Positions 47,819-58,340 are shown, counted from the first letter of the stretch. The stretch: DNA of 64,000 nt from Methanobrevibacter smithii ATCC 35061 (GCF_000016525.1 NC_009515.1:1080501-1144500), one strand, 5' to 3'. Numbers and translations: made by a program. The notes: generated from the letters alone by a model not told the origin.

Positions 47819-49171
47819 ATGGCTATACATCCAATCGAATACAGATATGGTACTCCCGAAATGAAATCCATTTGGGAAACTGAAAACAAATTACAAAGAA
47901 AACTAGATGTGGAATCTGCTCTAGCTCAGGCAGAAGGAAAACTTGGTATAATTCCTCAGGAAGTGGCAGATGAAATAGCAGCTAAAGCTAATACCAAATA
48001 TGTTAAATTAGAAAGAGTAGATGAAATTGAAGCTCAAACCAAACATGACATTGCTGCATTAGTTAAAGCTATTGGAGAAGTTTGTGATAATGACGCCGGA
48101 GAATATGTCCACTTCGGAGCTACTTCCAATGATGTTGTAGACAGTTCAAATTCTTTACTTTTAAATGATTCAATTGAAGTTTTAAAAGAAAAAGTAGAAA
48201 GATTAACTAAAATAATGCTTGATTTAACTAAAGAAAATATCGATAAAGTTTGTATTGGTCGTACTCATGGTCAACATGCACTTCCTACTACATACGGTAT
48301 GAAATTTGGTATTTGGGCTGATGAACTTCACAGACAATATGAAAGATTAGAAAATGCTCAAAAAAATGTTTGTGTAGCTATGATGGACGGTGCAGTTGGT
48401 ACCACAGCAGCTCTTGGTGAAGACGGATGGAAAATCCACAAAGAAGTAGCTAATATATTGGGATTGCCTGCAGCTACAATTACTAACCAGGTTGTTCAAA
48501 GAGACAACCATGTGGAATTTATTTCAACATTAGCTAATATTGCAAGTACTTTAGATAAAATTGCTCTGGAAATCAGAAGCTTACAAAGAACTGAACTTAT
48601 GGAACTTGGGGAATACTTTGATCCTGAAAAACAGGTGGGCAGCAGCACAATGCCTCATAAAATGAACCCAATTACAGCAGAACGTATTTGTGGTGTTGCA
48701 AGAATTGTAAAATCTTTTGTAAATGCTGCACTTGACAACAATCCGCTCTGGCATGAAAGAGACTTAACCAATTCCTCCTGTGAAAGAATAATGTTTCCGG
48801 AAAGCTGTATTTTAACTGATTACATCCTCAGTTTAACTATTAAATTAATGAGCAATTTAGTATTCTATGATGAAAATATTGAAAGAAATTTAAACTTAAC
48901 TAATGGATTAATCATGGCTGAAAGATTAATGGCTGAACTTACAAGAAGCGGAATGGGAAAACAAACCGCATACGGAATTGTAAGGAGAAATGCTATTAAA
49001 GCTAATAAAGAAGGCGGTCTTTTAGGAGAACTTATCCTAGAAGAGGAAGATGTTCAAAAATACTTAACTCCTGAAGATGTTGAAAAAATTATGAATCCTC
49101 ATACTTACATAGGTTCATCTAAAACCATTATTAATGAATTACTTGAACAATCTAAAGAATGGTTTAAATAG
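47819..49171 (+). CDS. purB: Adenylosuccinate lyase
   Basis: 450 residues of the fumarase/aspartase superfamily. The signature GSSTMPHKMNPITAERI is present, with THGQHALPTTYGMKFG and TSNDVVDSSNSLLL. It acts in purine synthesis and the AMP branch. It has its own promoter region: TATATAATATTATT at about 47782 and GATGAT before the ATG. The next + gene follows 33 bp later. Confidence 0.96.
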   Translation: MAIHPIEYRYGTPEMKSIWETENKLQRKLDVESALAQAEGKLGIIPQEVADEIAAKANTKYVKLERVDEIEAQTKHDIAALVKAIGEVCDNDAGEYVHFGATSNDVVDSSNSLLLNDSIEVLKEKVERLTKIMLDLTKENIDKVCIGRTHGQHALPTTYGMKFGIWADELHRQYERLENAQKNVCVAMMDGAVGTTAALGEDGWKIHKEVANILGLPAATITNQVVQRDNHVEFISTLANIASTLDKIALEIRSLQRTELMELGEYFDPEKQVGSSTMPHKMNPITAERICGVARIVKSFVNAALDNNPLWHERDLTNSSCERIMFPESCILTDYILSLTIKLMSNLVFYDENIERNLNLTNGLIMAERLMAELTRSGMGKQTAYGIVRRNAIKANKEGGLLGELILEEEDVQKYLTPEDVEKIMNPHTYIGSSKTIINELLEQSKEWFK

Positions 49172-49204
49172 AACATATACATAATAAGTAATGAGGTGAA
49201 AAAT

Positions 49205-50056
49205 ATGAGTGATGTAAAAATCTTAAAATCTATTGATATAACATCCTACACCATTATGGGAACTGGAATTGGAGTATTATTCTCAGTTTTATTCTCCATA
49301 ATTCTACTGATAGCTATAGGCATATTAAACGCTCAAAGTATTGGAGTAGTAGCTTATATTATCCCAACAATAATCGTTGGAACCATAATGTGTTCTATAT
49401 ATAATAGATTTGCAGAAGGATATCTTTACAATTGGTTAACAAAAAGAATGAATCCAATTACTTTTGAATTAAACGATGAAAAAGAGATTACTAAAATTTC
49501 AACTGTGCCAACCGCACTTATTGCATCAATTATAACAACAATTCTTGTTATTTTACTTTGTGCAATAACTATATTCATTGCTCCAATTATCATATCAGCA
49601 ATAGTTCAAACTTTAATGTTTAGTGGACAAACTGTAATGGCATTTGCACTTTACCAAGTTGCAGCAATGATAATGCAGCCATCATTTATTGCAATGTCCA
49701 TAATCGGATCATTCATCATAACTTTTGTATTTACCTTAATTGCTACATACATCTATAATTTACTTGGAAGTAAAGGCAAAGGAATTATCCTTGATTTATC
49801 CAAAGACGGTGCCATGACCTCTTTAAATTCTATTGACCCAGTAAGTTTAATTATTGTATTAACAGTAATCAGCCTAATATTCAACATTATTTTAGCTATC
49901 ATTACTTTAATTAGTGGTGGAAATGCTTACCAAGCATTAGGTAATATTGTTGGTGGATTAATAAATGGAGTTATAGGTGGAGGTCTTTTAGCTATATTCT
50001 ATAATTTTTTAGCTACAAAACTTGGAAAATTAAAAATAGAGTTAATTGACAATTAA
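49205..50056 (+). CDS. Multi-pass membrane protein, unknown function
   Basis: 283 residues from ATG 49205 (GAGGTG seven bases before). Six or so hydrophobic segments surround a soluble loop (YNRFAEGYLYNWLTKRMNPITFELND). There are no obvious catalytic motifs, and no family is recognised with confidence. It follows purB by 33 bp and may be co-transcribed, without evident functional link. It converges with copA. Confidence 0.7.
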   Translation: MSDVKILKSIDITSYTIMGTGIGVLFSVLFSIILLIAIGILNAQSIGVVAYIIPTIIVGTIMCSIYNRFAEGYLYNWLTKRMNPITFELNDEKEITKISTVPTALIASIITTILVILLCAITIFIAPIIISAIVQTLMFSGQTVMAFALYQVAAMIMQPSFIAMSIIGSFIITFVFTLIATYIYNLLGSKGKGIILDLSKDGAMTSLNSIDPVSLIIVLTVISLIFNIILAIITLISGGNAYQALGNIVGGLINGVIGGGLLAIFYNFLATKLGKLKIELIDN

Positions 50057-50061
50057 ATCAA

Positions 50062-52509
50062 TTAACTTTTTGTTTCTTTTTTTATTGCAGGAACATATCC
50101 TTTAAGAGCAAGTGACAGGGATATGACTGTTACTGAACTTAATGCCATTGCAAGAGCAGACCATTCAGGCATGAACATTATTCCAAAACCGGCATAAAGC
50201 GCTCCTGCTGCAAGTGGAATCAGTATAACATTATATGCAAATGCCCAGAATAAATTTTCTTTAATTCTAGTCATTACCTTTTTAGAAAACTGCACAGCAG
50301 CAACTACATTTTCCAAATCACCTTCCATTACAACAATATCACCACTTTCCATAGCAATATCTGTTCCGTTACCCATAGCTACACCAATATTAGCCTGTGT
50401 AAGTGCAGGTGCATCATTAATACCGTCTCCAACAAATAAAACTGTCTTGTCTTCTTTTTGAAGATTTTTAACAATATCCAATTTGTTTTCAGGTAAAACT
50501 CCGGCACATACATTATCAATACCTACTGCACTGGCTACAGTTGATGCTGTTTTTTTGTTATCTCCTGTAAGCATATATGTTTCAATGCCCATTTTATGCA
50601 ATTCTTCAATAGTTCTTTTAGAATTAGCTTTGATTTTATCAGATAAACTTAAAATACCTTTAATTTCCCTATCAACACCTATTAAAATTATAGTTTTACT
50701 AAGGTCCTCCAGTCTTCCATACTCTTCCAAAACACTTTGAGGAATTTCAATATCCTGAGATTCTAAAAGCTTTTTATTTCCTGCTAAAATATCTTTATCA
50801 TTAACCTGAGCTTTTAAACCTTTACCCGTTATATTTTCAAATGATGAAGTTCGAATAAGTTCCAGATTCATATCACTGGCTTTTCTGACAATTGCCTTAG
50901 CTATTGGATGATTGGAATTTTTCTCTACACTGGCTGCAAGTTCAACCAATTCATTTTCACTAATTCCATAACATATAACATCATCCACTTCAGGCTGACC
51001 TTCAGTTATAGTTCCAGTTTTATCAAATGCTGCAACATCAATTTTACCTGCATTTTCTAAAGTATCTCCATTTTTAATAAGAATACCAAATTCTGCAGCC
51101 CTACCAACACCTACAGTTACTGCTGTCGGAGTAGCCAGACCTAATGCACATGGACAGGCCACAACTAAAATTGAAATTAAAGTTGTAAGTGCAAACAACA
51201 AAGTAGAGTCAAATACAAAGTACCACAGCAGGAATACAACAACAGCTATTGTTAAAATTGTGGGTATGAAATAGCTAACTGCAGTGTTAGCTAATTTTTG
51301 AACCGGAGGTCTGGAACTTTGAGCTTTTTCAACTAAACGGATAATATTTGACAATACAGTTTTGCTGCCAATTTTTTTAGCTTTAATGTGTAAAACACCA
51401 TCCTGATTAATAGTGCCTGCAAATACTTCTTCACCATCTCTTTTAGCTTTGGGAATTGGTTCACCATTAATCATTGATTCGTCAACATAAGAATGTCCGC
51501 CGATTACTTCACCATCTACAGGTATTTTATCTCCCGGACGAACAAGTAAAATATCGCCAATTTGGATTTCTTTAATATTCACCTCTTTTTGAGACACTAT
51601 ATTCCCATTACTGTCAAGTTCTATTAAAGTAGCTGCTGTTGGCTGAAGACCAATAAGTTCTCGAATTGAATCAGAAGTTTTCTTTTTAGCTTTTGCTTCC
51701 AAATATCTGCCAATAAGTAAAAATGATGGAAGCATAATAGCTGTTTCATAAAACATAAATGAATGATCAAGAACTATGTTAAATGTTCCCAAAATACTTG
51801 ATATGTATGCAACAGTTATACCCATCGAATACATCACATCCATGTTTAAATTCTTATGAACAAGACCGTTGAATCCTGCTTTAAGTGTAGGTAAAGATAC
51901 ATAAAGAAATGGAAGAATACTTATGATTAACGAAGTTATTCCCATAGACAATCCAAACGGATGCCAGTGAATATACATTAAAGCCATTAAAACAGCTGAT
52001 GCTGCAAAACCAACTATAATCCTATTTCTTTTATCTTTTAAATCATTTTTATAAATTTCATCTTCATTTATTTCAAGTTGCCCATCAATTCCAAGTACTT
52101 CAAATCCCAAAGAATTAATAACTTCTTCCATGTCTTTGACAGTTACTTTTGTTTTATCATAATTGATACGTGCTGTTTGTGAAGTTAAATCTGCCTTAAC
52201 ATCAAAAATGCCGTCTAAACGTATTAAAAAGTTTTCAACATTCATGACACAGGAAGCACAATGCATTCCGTTAAGTTTAAGAGTAACCTCATCTGTGTGA
52301 AGTTCAAATCCCAAATTTTTAACTAATGTTTCAATTTCATCAAATGGGAGCTTTTTTGGATTGACAGTTAAATGTAATTTATTTGAAGCCAAATCTGCAT
52401 CTACTGATTCCACTCCTTCAACCTTTTCAAAAGTTTTATTTAAACTTAAAACACAGGAAGCACAATGCATACCTTCAATAGGCAAATCCATTTCTTTAAG
52501 TTTTGCCAT
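50062..52509 (-). CDS. copA: Copper-transporting P1B ATPase
   Basis: 815 residues exporting Cu(I). Two N-terminal HMA domains, each with GMHCASC (C16/C19 and C84/C87), are followed by a transmembrane part with HWHPFG. The ion motif is ACPCALGLATP (about residue 450); DKTGTITEG (about 495), NGEPIPK and GDGINDAPALTQANIGVAMGNG are also present. The CPC motif followed by ALGLATP is typical of the copper class, unlike the Zn/Cd pump at 26032-28077. It is monocistronic. Confidence 0.95.
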   Translation of the reverse strand: MAKLKEMDLPIEGMHCASCVLSLNKTFEKVEGVESVDADLASNKLHLTVNPKKLPFDEIETLVKNLGFELHTDEVTLKLNGMHCASCVMNVENFLIRLDGIFDVKADLTSQTARINYDKTKVTVKDMEEVINSLGFEVLGIDGQLEINEDEIYKNDLKDKRNRIIVGFAASAVLMALMYIHWHPFGLSMGITSLIISILPFLYVSLPTLKAGFNGLVHKNLNMDVMYSMGITVAYISSILGTFNIVLDHSFMFYETAIMLPSFLLIGRYLEAKAKKKTSDSIRELIGLQPTAATLIELDSNGNIVSQKEVNIKEIQIGDILLVRPGDKIPVDGEVIGGHSYVDESMINGEPIPKAKRDGEEVFAGTINQDGVLHIKAKKIGSKTVLSNIIRLVEKAQSSRPPVQKLANTAVSYFIPTILTIAVVVFLLWYFVFDSTLLFALTTLISILVVACPCALGLATPTAVTVGVGRAAEFGILIKNGDTLENAGKIDVAAFDKTGTITEGQPEVDDVICYGISENELVELAASVEKNSNHPIAKAIVRKASDMNLELIRTSSFENITGKGLKAQVNDKDILAGNKKLLESQDIEIPQSVLEEYGRLEDLSKTIILIGVDREIKGILSLSDKIKANSKRTIEELHKMGIETYMLTGDNKKTASTVASAVGIDNVCAGVLPENKLDIVKNLQKEDKTVLFVGDGINDAPALTQANIGVAMGNGTDIAMESGDIVVMEGDLENVVAAVQFSKKVMTRIKENLFWAFAYNVILIPLAAGALYAGFGIMFMPEWSALAMALSSVTVISLSLALKGYVPAIKKETKS

Positions 52510-52575
52510 TATATCACAACCAAATTTTAATAGATTATTTTCAGATTAAAATTAATAATCACACATATATAAATT

Positions 52576-52606
52576 GTATACTTCTTAAATAAAAATTTAT
52601 GTATAC
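52576..52606 (-). promoter_or_regulatory. Two GTATAC palindromes upstream of copA
   Basis: GTATAC at 52576-52581 and 52601-52606, 25 bp apart, lie just upstream of a TATA-like TTTATATATG (about 52564-52573 on the minus strand). This is a candidate operator for copper control; the regulator is unknown. Confidence 0.4.
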
Positions 52607-52631
52607 CTAAAAAAAGTTTAAAAAAAGAAAA

Positions 52632-53855
52632 TTAAATGTTTTTAACAAGACATCCATTCTGAATAACCTTTAATATATTGTCATTGTCAGCTAAAATACT
52701 TACATCATCTAAAGGATTGCCATTGACTAAAATTAAATCAGCTATTTTATTTTCACTAACTGAACCTAATGAATCTTTTTTACCTATAAATTCAGCAGCA
52801 TTTATTGTCCCGCTAGCTATAGCTTCATCATTACTCATTCCAGTATCTGTTAAATGAATCAACTCTTCCAGATTATGACCATGGGCAATTACTCCACTAT
52901 CAGTTCCCATTAACAAATCCACCCCTTCTTCATAAGCAACAGATATGTTTTCCTTGTGAACTTTAACTATTTCTTTTAATTTGGCTGTTTTTTCAGCTGC
53001 ATAATTATCCCATGCAGGAAATCCGCTATGATATAAAAAATCATGAACAAGCATTGTCGGAACTAATTTTACATTATTTTCAGCCATTTTATGAGATGTT
53101 TTTTTATCAATGAATGTTCCGTGTTCTATTGAATCAAAACCTGCATCAACACAGTTATTGATTCCTTTCAGACTGTGACAGTGAGCTGAAACCTTTAAAT
53201 CATTAACATGAGCTTCCTCAACTATTGTTTTAAGTTCTTCAACATTGAACTGAGGATAATCTGGAGATGTGTTTGTTGTTAAGACTCCCCCACTAGCCAT
53301 TACTTTAATAAAGTCTGCTCCTGCTCTTTTTATTTCACGGGTCTTTTTTAAAACTTCAAGAGGCCCGTCACACCTTCCTTTAGGAAATCCCGGATAAACT
53401 ATTTCCATATCAAAACCAGAAGGTAAAAATAAATCAAAATGTCCTCCTGTTGATACTAAAGGAGTAACTGAAATTTCCATTTTAGGAGCTATAAATAAAC
53501 CTTTTTTTTGAGCTATTTTAACTCCGATATCTGCAGGGCCACAGTCTTTAATTGTTGTAACACCTGCATCAACTGTCTGTTTTCCATGTTTAATTGCATT
53601 GTAAAAATGTAGTGCTAAAGGATTTGCCATGTTTTCTTCTTTGTGAAAGCCATTAGCCATAATATGTGCATGACAATCTATAAACCCAGGCATTAGATAA
53701 TTATCCTGCCCATCAATGATTTTAACATTGTTTTTAGTAGAAACTTTCTTTCTAGATATTTGTTTAATGTGTTTATCTTCAATTAAAACATTGCATGAAG
53801 TTTGAATTTCTTCATTCGGATTTAAAATGTTTACATTTTTAATTAAAGTTTCCAT
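52632..53855 (-). CDS. Amidohydrolase (imidazolonepropionase-like family)
   Basis: 407 residues from ATG 53855; a GTG at 53864 would add three residues. Metal-dependent hydrolase with FIDCHAHIMANGF, the FIKVMASGGVLTT lysine segment, VSAHCHSLKGI, SIEHGTF and LLMGTDSGVIAHG. The substrate is unknown; the family includes prolidase-like and cyclic amidohydrolases. It is 15 bp from the following gene in the same direction. Confidence 0.83.
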   Translation of the reverse strand: METLIKNVNILNPNEEIQTSCNVLIEDKHIKQISRKKVSTKNNVKIIDGQDNYLMPGFIDCHAHIMANGFHKEENMANPLALHFYNAIKHGKQTVDAGVTTIKDCGPADIGVKIAQKKGLFIAPKMEISVTPLVSTGGHFDLFLPSGFDMEIVYPGFPKGRCDGPLEVLKKTREIKRAGADFIKVMASGGVLTTNTSPDYPQFNVEELKTIVEEAHVNDLKVSAHCHSLKGINNCVDAGFDSIEHGTFIDKKTSHKMAENNVKLVPTMLVHDFLYHSGFPAWDNYAAEKTAKLKEIVKVHKENISVAYEEGVDLLMGTDSGVIAHGHNLEELIHLTDTGMSNDEAIASGTINAAEFIGKKDSLGSVSENKIADLILVNGNPLDDVSILADNDNILKVIQNGCLVKNI

Positions 53856-53869
53856 AATAACCACATTAT

Positions 53870-54259
53870 TTATAAAATAGCTATTTTACCATTATCCCCA
53901 TCAACTTCAACTAAAACACCATTTTTCAGTTCATCAGTATCTTCCGGAGAGTCGACCATAGGTATATCAGACATTATAGCACCAGTAGCAATAATCGGTT
54001 CTGCATTTAAACATATAATAGCTTTAGGTGCAGTATTATTCTTTTTCATTTGAAATATAACATAAGAACCAACAGTTGAACCTTTTCCACCAGGAATGAA
54101 TAAAACTTTGTCCTTAATGGATTGACCTTTAAGTTCATGATTTGGATCAATTACAATGCCTGTTTTAGGATCCACACCTCCCAAAAAACTAATTGGCTCA
54201 CTGCTTACTATTAATTCTCCACTATCTTTTCCCTTAGCAATATTTCTACAATCAATCAT
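53870..54259 (-). CDS. Phosphomevalonate dehydratase small subunit (DUF126, aconitase X swivel)
   Basis: 129 residues from ATG 54259. [44 protein letters not shown] is the DUF126 signature. In archaea this subunit joins an aconitase X large subunit to dehydrate phosphomevalonate in the modified mevalonate pathway for isoprenoid lipids. The large subunit is not in this window. It is adjacent to the amidohydrolase, with no obvious link. Confidence 0.85.
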   Translation of the reverse strand: MIDCRNIAKGKDSGELIVSSEPISFLGGVDPKTGIVIDPNHELKGQSIKDKVLFIPGGKGSTVGSYVIFQMKKNNTAPKAIICLNAEPIIATGAIMSDIPMVDSPEDTDELKNGVLVEVDGDNGKIAIL

Positions 54260-54436
54260 AAAAATCAACTTAAATAATAATTCTTTGATATAATTTTATA
54301 AAAACTATTACTTAAAATTAAAGAGCATATTAAAATAAAATGAATTATATGAAAATTTCAAAACCAAAAAAAATCATGCATAAATGATTTTAATGAATTT
54401 ATTAAAAATTTAAAAAATGAAAAAAGAGCCATAAAT

Positions 54437-55699
54437 CTAAACAACATCTTTTTTCATGACTTCCCTTAAAACAGCTGTAGCATAAGAACCTTTATTTATT
54501 GAAAATTCAGTTAAAACACCTTCATCTGTTGGAATAGCTGAAGCATCCCAAACTTGAATTCTCATAGACCTTCTTAAACCATGACTTCCTAAACGAGGCA
54601 TTTTAGGAACTTCAAAGTCTTCTTTAGTTAAATTATAGCTATTTAAAACTGATTTTTCCATTTCACCAACTTCACCACCGGCAAAAGGTACTTTAGTTCC
54701 ATATAATGGAGAAGTAGGATTAGCTTCAAAATTATCAATTAAGTTTTGGAACTCTTCAGGAGTTTTATCACGAACTATTCTCTCTTCATTGTCAATGATA
54801 ATGTCTCCTTCAACATATCTGTTAATTCCCATAGCTACCCTTCTGCTAACTGCATCATTAAATAAATAAGATTGATATGCATGGACAAACATCCTTTGGA
54901 GAGGTTTTGGAAGTGCATGCAAGGCATTTTTATAAGCTTTATCATCTAATGGTCCTTTTTTAGCATATTTAATCAGTTCACGAACCATCATTTTCTCATA
55001 ACGCATTCCTTTACTCATCAATTCCAAAGATTCTTCCAAATTTCCATCATCATAAGCTTGTCTTGCTTTTTGGTTTTCTTCATGTTCTTCACTTGTAGGA
55101 TTTCCAATGTATCTTCTAACAGCTTCTTTTAAATCATTTTGAACTAAAGCTTCACCTACCAAGTGAGTGTTTGTTCTTGGCTTACCAAATCTTTGCCAGC
55201 CAAAGTAATTAGGAACACCAGTAACTTCCAATTCCTTTAAAATGTTATTAGCTATTTCAGCACTTTTTTCAATATCATCAATATCCCGAATAAGAATTTG
55301 GAATTTATTTCCCTTTAGCTGTCCCATCCTAAGTTTTTTACGTCCACGAACAACCTTTAAAAAATCAGTTTTATAAATGGTTCCTTCCAAATCCTTAACT
55401 TGCCTGAACTGTTCTTCAGATTCCATATTAGATATGCAAATCCACTGACGGGTACGGGCTTTTTTATCTTTCATTCCTGCAAAGCCCATTCTTTTTCTAC
55501 TAATATGTAAATCTCTTGCAATATCCAAAACAACATCTAAAGTAGTCCTACCTACTTTCTCAATCCAAATCCAAATATTAGGCCCTTCACCAGTTGGAGT
55601 CATTTCAGGGATTTCTTCAACATAAAAATCTTCATACTGATTTCTAATAGTTCCGCCAATCCCTTTCTCATTAGTTACATAAGTATTAGCATTTAACAT
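54437..55699 (-). CDS. truD: tRNA pseudouridine synthase D
   Basis: 420 residues, longer than bacterial TruD as is usual in archaea. GFAGMKDKKARTRQW holds the catalytic Asp; NYFGWQRFGKPR and the TRUD insert region follow. It makes pseudouridine at tRNA position 13 and sometimes at other sites. A tRNA-Arg gene lies 30 bp upstream in the same direction, so the two could be co-transcribed. Confidence 0.94.
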   Translation of the reverse strand: MLNANTYVTNEKGIGGTIRNQYEDFYVEEIPEMTPTGEGPNIWIWIEKVGRTTLDVVLDIARDLHISRKRMGFAGMKDKKARTRQWICISNMESEEQFRQVKDLEGTIYKTDFLKVVRGRKKLRMGQLKGNKFQILIRDIDDIEKSAEIANNILKELEVTGVPNYFGWQRFGKPRTNTHLVGEALVQNDLKEAVRRYIGNPTSEEHEENQKARQAYDDGNLEESLELMSKGMRYEKMMVRELIKYAKKGPLDDKAYKNALHALPKPLQRMFVHAYQSYLFNDAVSRRVAMGINRYVEGDIIIDNEERIVRDKTPEEFQNLIDNFEANPTSPLYGTKVPFAGGEVGEMEKSVLNSYNLTKEDFEVPKMPRLGSHGLRRSMRIQVWDASAIPTDEGVLTEFSINKGSYATAVLREVMKKDVV

Positions 55700-55729
55700 T
55701 GTATCACGGAATTTAAAAAAATTATATAA

Positions 55730-55803
55730 TGCCCCGACCGGGATTTGAACCCGGGGAATAGGATCCGCAGTCCTATGTGTTATCCAAACTACACCATCGG
55801 GGC
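55730..55803 (-). tRNA. tRNA-Arg (GCG)
   Basis: Cloverleaf with acceptor GCCCCGA/TCGGGGC, anticodon stem TAGGA/TCCTA and loop CTGCGGA (anticodon GCG), T-loop GTTCAAATC and discriminator A. CCA is not encoded. It is the third Arg tRNA gene in the window. Confidence 0.9.
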
Positions 55804-55880
55804 GACATTAAAAATAGTTATCAGTTAATATTATGATTTTAATAGTATTTAAATAAAACTATTATATTCTATAAAAAATA

Positions 55881-56312
55881 CTACCAGATATATAAAGTAT
55901 AGGAATAATCTCCATAATTTCGGCTAGCTACACTAACATCCTCACCTAATGCTCCGGAACTGGCCAGTACTTTTCCGCCTAAAACATTGTTTTCCTTAAA
56001 CTGATAATTCTTAAGACCTAATTTCTTGAACTTCTCACGACACAGCTTAGAAACTTTCCTTACAGAATATTTTGAATTATGATTTTCATCTAAAATACTG
56101 GAAATATCTTCTATGAAAACCCTGTCTGTAGAATTAATCCCTGAACTTAATAACTCCATTGTATCCTGAGCTGATTTGAAATTATGTGAATCACTGGAAT
56201 AATTCGGATTAGACATAGAAACAATTGAATTAACCATTAAAATAACTATAAGTAAAATCAGAACTGCTAAAAATGCATCAATAATGTAGAAATATCCTTT
56301 TTCATCTTTCAT
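55881..56312 (-). CDS. Pilin-like secreted protein
   Basis: 143 residues. MKDEKGYFYIIDAFLAVLILLIVILMV has the form of archaeal prepilins: a short charged leader, Gly at the cut site, then a hydrophobic helix. The remaining ~110 residues are soluble and rich in Ser/Asn, ending in NYGDYSYTLYIW. No peptidase or assembly ATPase is in the window. It may instead be a simple membrane-anchored protein. Confidence 0.6.
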   Translation of the reverse strand: MKDEKGYFYIIDAFLAVLILLIVILMVNSIVSMSNPNYSSDSHNFKSAQDTMELLSSGINSTDRVFIEDISSILDENHNSKYSVRKVSKLCREKFKKLGLKNYQFKENNVLGGKVLASSGALGEDVSVASRNYGDYSYTLYIW

Positions 56313-56363
56313 AAATAAGGATTATAATAAAAAATAGATAAAATTTAAAGAAGTGTGAAAAAG

Positions 56364-57728
56364 TTAATTTTCACGGATGTGTTTTACCACTTTTTCTTTT
56401 TTAAGTATGGATTCGTCACATGCCTTTTGGACTTTTTCTTTCATAATTTCAAAGTCTTCAGGTGTTGTGTCTCCAACGAACTTTTTAACTTTAGTATAAG
56501 CAGCTTCCCTAAATAATGGAACCAGCTTTTCAACATTTCCGTCTTCTTTAATTAAATTCGGTTCACCAGAATTATCAACTTTACCTATTTCACGAATAGG
56601 GACATCATATTTTGCTACTGCCTTTTTAATATCTCCAACAATTTCAGGAGGTGCAATCAGCATTAATGAATCTGTTGAAACTCCTAACGGATCTATATTT
56701 AATGTTTCAAGCATGTTTAATACTTTTGGAGCAACACAGTCACGAATTTCTTTTTCATAGAACTCCAAACCTACTCCTGTTGTATTGGATATTTCATGGG
56801 CATCTCCACGCAATCCCCCATTTGTCACATCAGTCATTGCATGAATATCTTTAATTAAATCAGCTTCAAAAAGTGCATGTGATGCCTGAACAAAGTTTAC
56901 ATTTAATGTATCCCATATTACATCAAAAAATCCGTTATATAATGCAGTTGTTGTAATGGTTCCTCCACCAGAACCCTCTGTAAGTAAAATTACATCACCT
57001 TCAGTTGCTCCTTTCCTTGCAGTTGGCGGATAATCGGATACACCAACACTTCCTACAGCAGAAACAAATCTATCACCTAAAACCATGTCTCCACCTACAC
57101 GCAATGTACTTCCAGCCACTATTGGAACATCAACAAGTTCAGACACTGCAGCTACACCTGCAGTAAAGTCAAATATCTTACCAACATCCCCATCATCTGC
57201 CAAGTGAACATCACTTAAAATAGCTACAGGATCTGCCCCCATTACACAAACATCCCTTAAAGTAGCCCTTGTAACATGAAATCCTCCTAAAAACGGATAG
57301 TCACTTAAACGTGAGTGTATTCCATCTACTGCAGTTGTTACATAAACATCATCGTTTTTAACTGGTGCTTTAACTACTCCTCCATCGTCCTGTTCAGAAG
57401 GATTTACTAATGAAGCAGTATTTGTACTTGAAACAATTTCTGCAATTTTTCTGTGAACGAAGAAATCACCTGCTCCCCTGGAACCTACTCCCATTTTTCC
57501 CATAGCCACATCTGCTTTCGGAATATCTACAATTTCTTTTAAAAAATCATCATCAAGAGAATTCAATTCCAAAGTAGTTTTTACTTCATCAATAACAGCT
57601 TCAGCCATTTTACAGGAGTTTTCTTCAGACAAATCTTTGTATTCTCTAATTCTACTTGCCAAAAGAGCAGTCAAATCTTCATATGTGTAATCATCAATTC
57701 TTTTTCTTACAAAACCTTCAATATCCAT
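56364..57728 (-). CDS. AIR synthase (PurM/HypE)-related protein
   Basis: 454 residues from ATG 57728, with GGAGAT upstream; a start at 57743 is less likely. PurM/HypE/SelD-type ATP-binding fold: TTAVDGIHSRLSDYPFLGGFHVTRATLRDVCVMGADPVAILSDVH, SGGGTITTTALY and AMTDVTNGGLRGDAHEI. An N-terminal helical extension of about 60 residues is typical of the methanogen-specific form. Its reaction is not known; members of the superfamily make acyl phosphates or carry carbamoyl in hydrogenase maturation. It follows hisH with a 15-bp gap. Confidence 0.78.
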   Translation of the reverse strand: MDIEGFVRKRIDDYTYEDLTALLASRIREYKDLSEENSCKMAEAVIDEVKTTLELNSLDDDFLKEIVDIPKADVAMGKMGVGSRGAGDFFVHRKIAEIVSSTNTASLVNPSEQDDGGVVKAPVKNDDVYVTTAVDGIHSRLSDYPFLGGFHVTRATLRDVCVMGADPVAILSDVHLADDGDVGKIFDFTAGVAAVSELVDVPIVAGSTLRVGGDMVLGDRFVSAVGSVGVSDYPPTARKGATEGDVILLTEGSGGGTITTTALYNGFFDVIWDTLNVNFVQASHALFEADLIKDIHAMTDVTNGGLRGDAHEISNTTGVGLEFYEKEIRDCVAPKVLNMLETLNIDPLGVSTDSLMLIAPPEIVGDIKKAVAKYDVPIREIGKVDNSGEPNLIKEDGNVEKLVPLFREAAYTKVKKFVGDTTPEDFEIMKEKVQKACDESILKKEKVVKHIREN

Positions 57729-57743
57729 AAATATAATCTCCAA

Positions 57744-58340
57744 TTATAACTCTAAATTAACAAAATTCTTTAATATCTTTAAACCTGCAACTCCACTTTT
57801 TTCCGGGTGAAATTGTGTTGAAAATAAATTATTCCTACTTAATGCTGCAACAACATCAATTCCATAATCACAGGTCCCTGCAATTATTTCATCATTATCC
57901 GGAACAACATGATAAGAATGAACAAAATAAAAGTACTCTTTATCAACACCTTCCAAAATTGGACATTTTTTAACAACATCTAATTTATTCCACCCCATAT
58001 GAGGTATTTTAAGTCCTTCTGGAAGATAGCATGCATGACCTTCAAATAATTTTAAACCGTCAACATCAGGACTTTCTTCACTTGAGTCCATAAGAACCTG
58101 CTGACCTAAACAAACTCCCAAAAATGGTTTATCATCATCTACATGTTCATGAATTACTTTTTTAAATTCTTCAAGATTTTCCATTGCACTGCCAAAAGCT
58201 CCAACTCCCGGAAGAACCAAATAATCACTATCAGCTATTTTTTCAATGCTGCTTGTAATTTCAACATCACAGCCGATTTTTTTAAATCCATTGGAAATGC
58301 TTTTTAAATTTCCGCTTTTATAATCAATAATTGTTATCAT
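57744..58340 (-). CDS. hisH: Imidazole glycerol phosphate synthase, glutaminase subunit
   Basis: 198 residues from ATG 58340. Class I GATase with the Cys in LGVCLGQQVLMD, FVHSYHVVP and the triad His/Glu in TQFHPEKSGVAG. VLPGVGAFGSAM near the N-terminus is HisH-specific. It supplies ammonia to HisF in histidine synthesis; HisF is not in the window. It starts 4 bp after the cfbD stop, so it is linked to an F430 gene rather than to other his genes. Confidence 0.94.
   Translation of the reverse strand: MITIIDYKSGNLKSISNGFKKIGCDVEITSSIEKIADSDYLVLPGVGAFGSAMENLEEFKKVIHEHVDDDKPFLGVCLGQQVLMDSSEESPDVDGLKLFEGHACYLPEGLKIPHMGWNKLDVVKKCPILEGVDKEYFYFVHSYHVVPDNDEIIAGTCDYGIDVVAALSRNNLFSTQFHPEKSGVAGLKILKNFVNLEL

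Noticed and set aside
53870-54259. DUF126 protein as a standalone aconitase-like enzyme
   Set aside because: It has only the swivel domain; catalysis needs the large subunit, which is not in the window.
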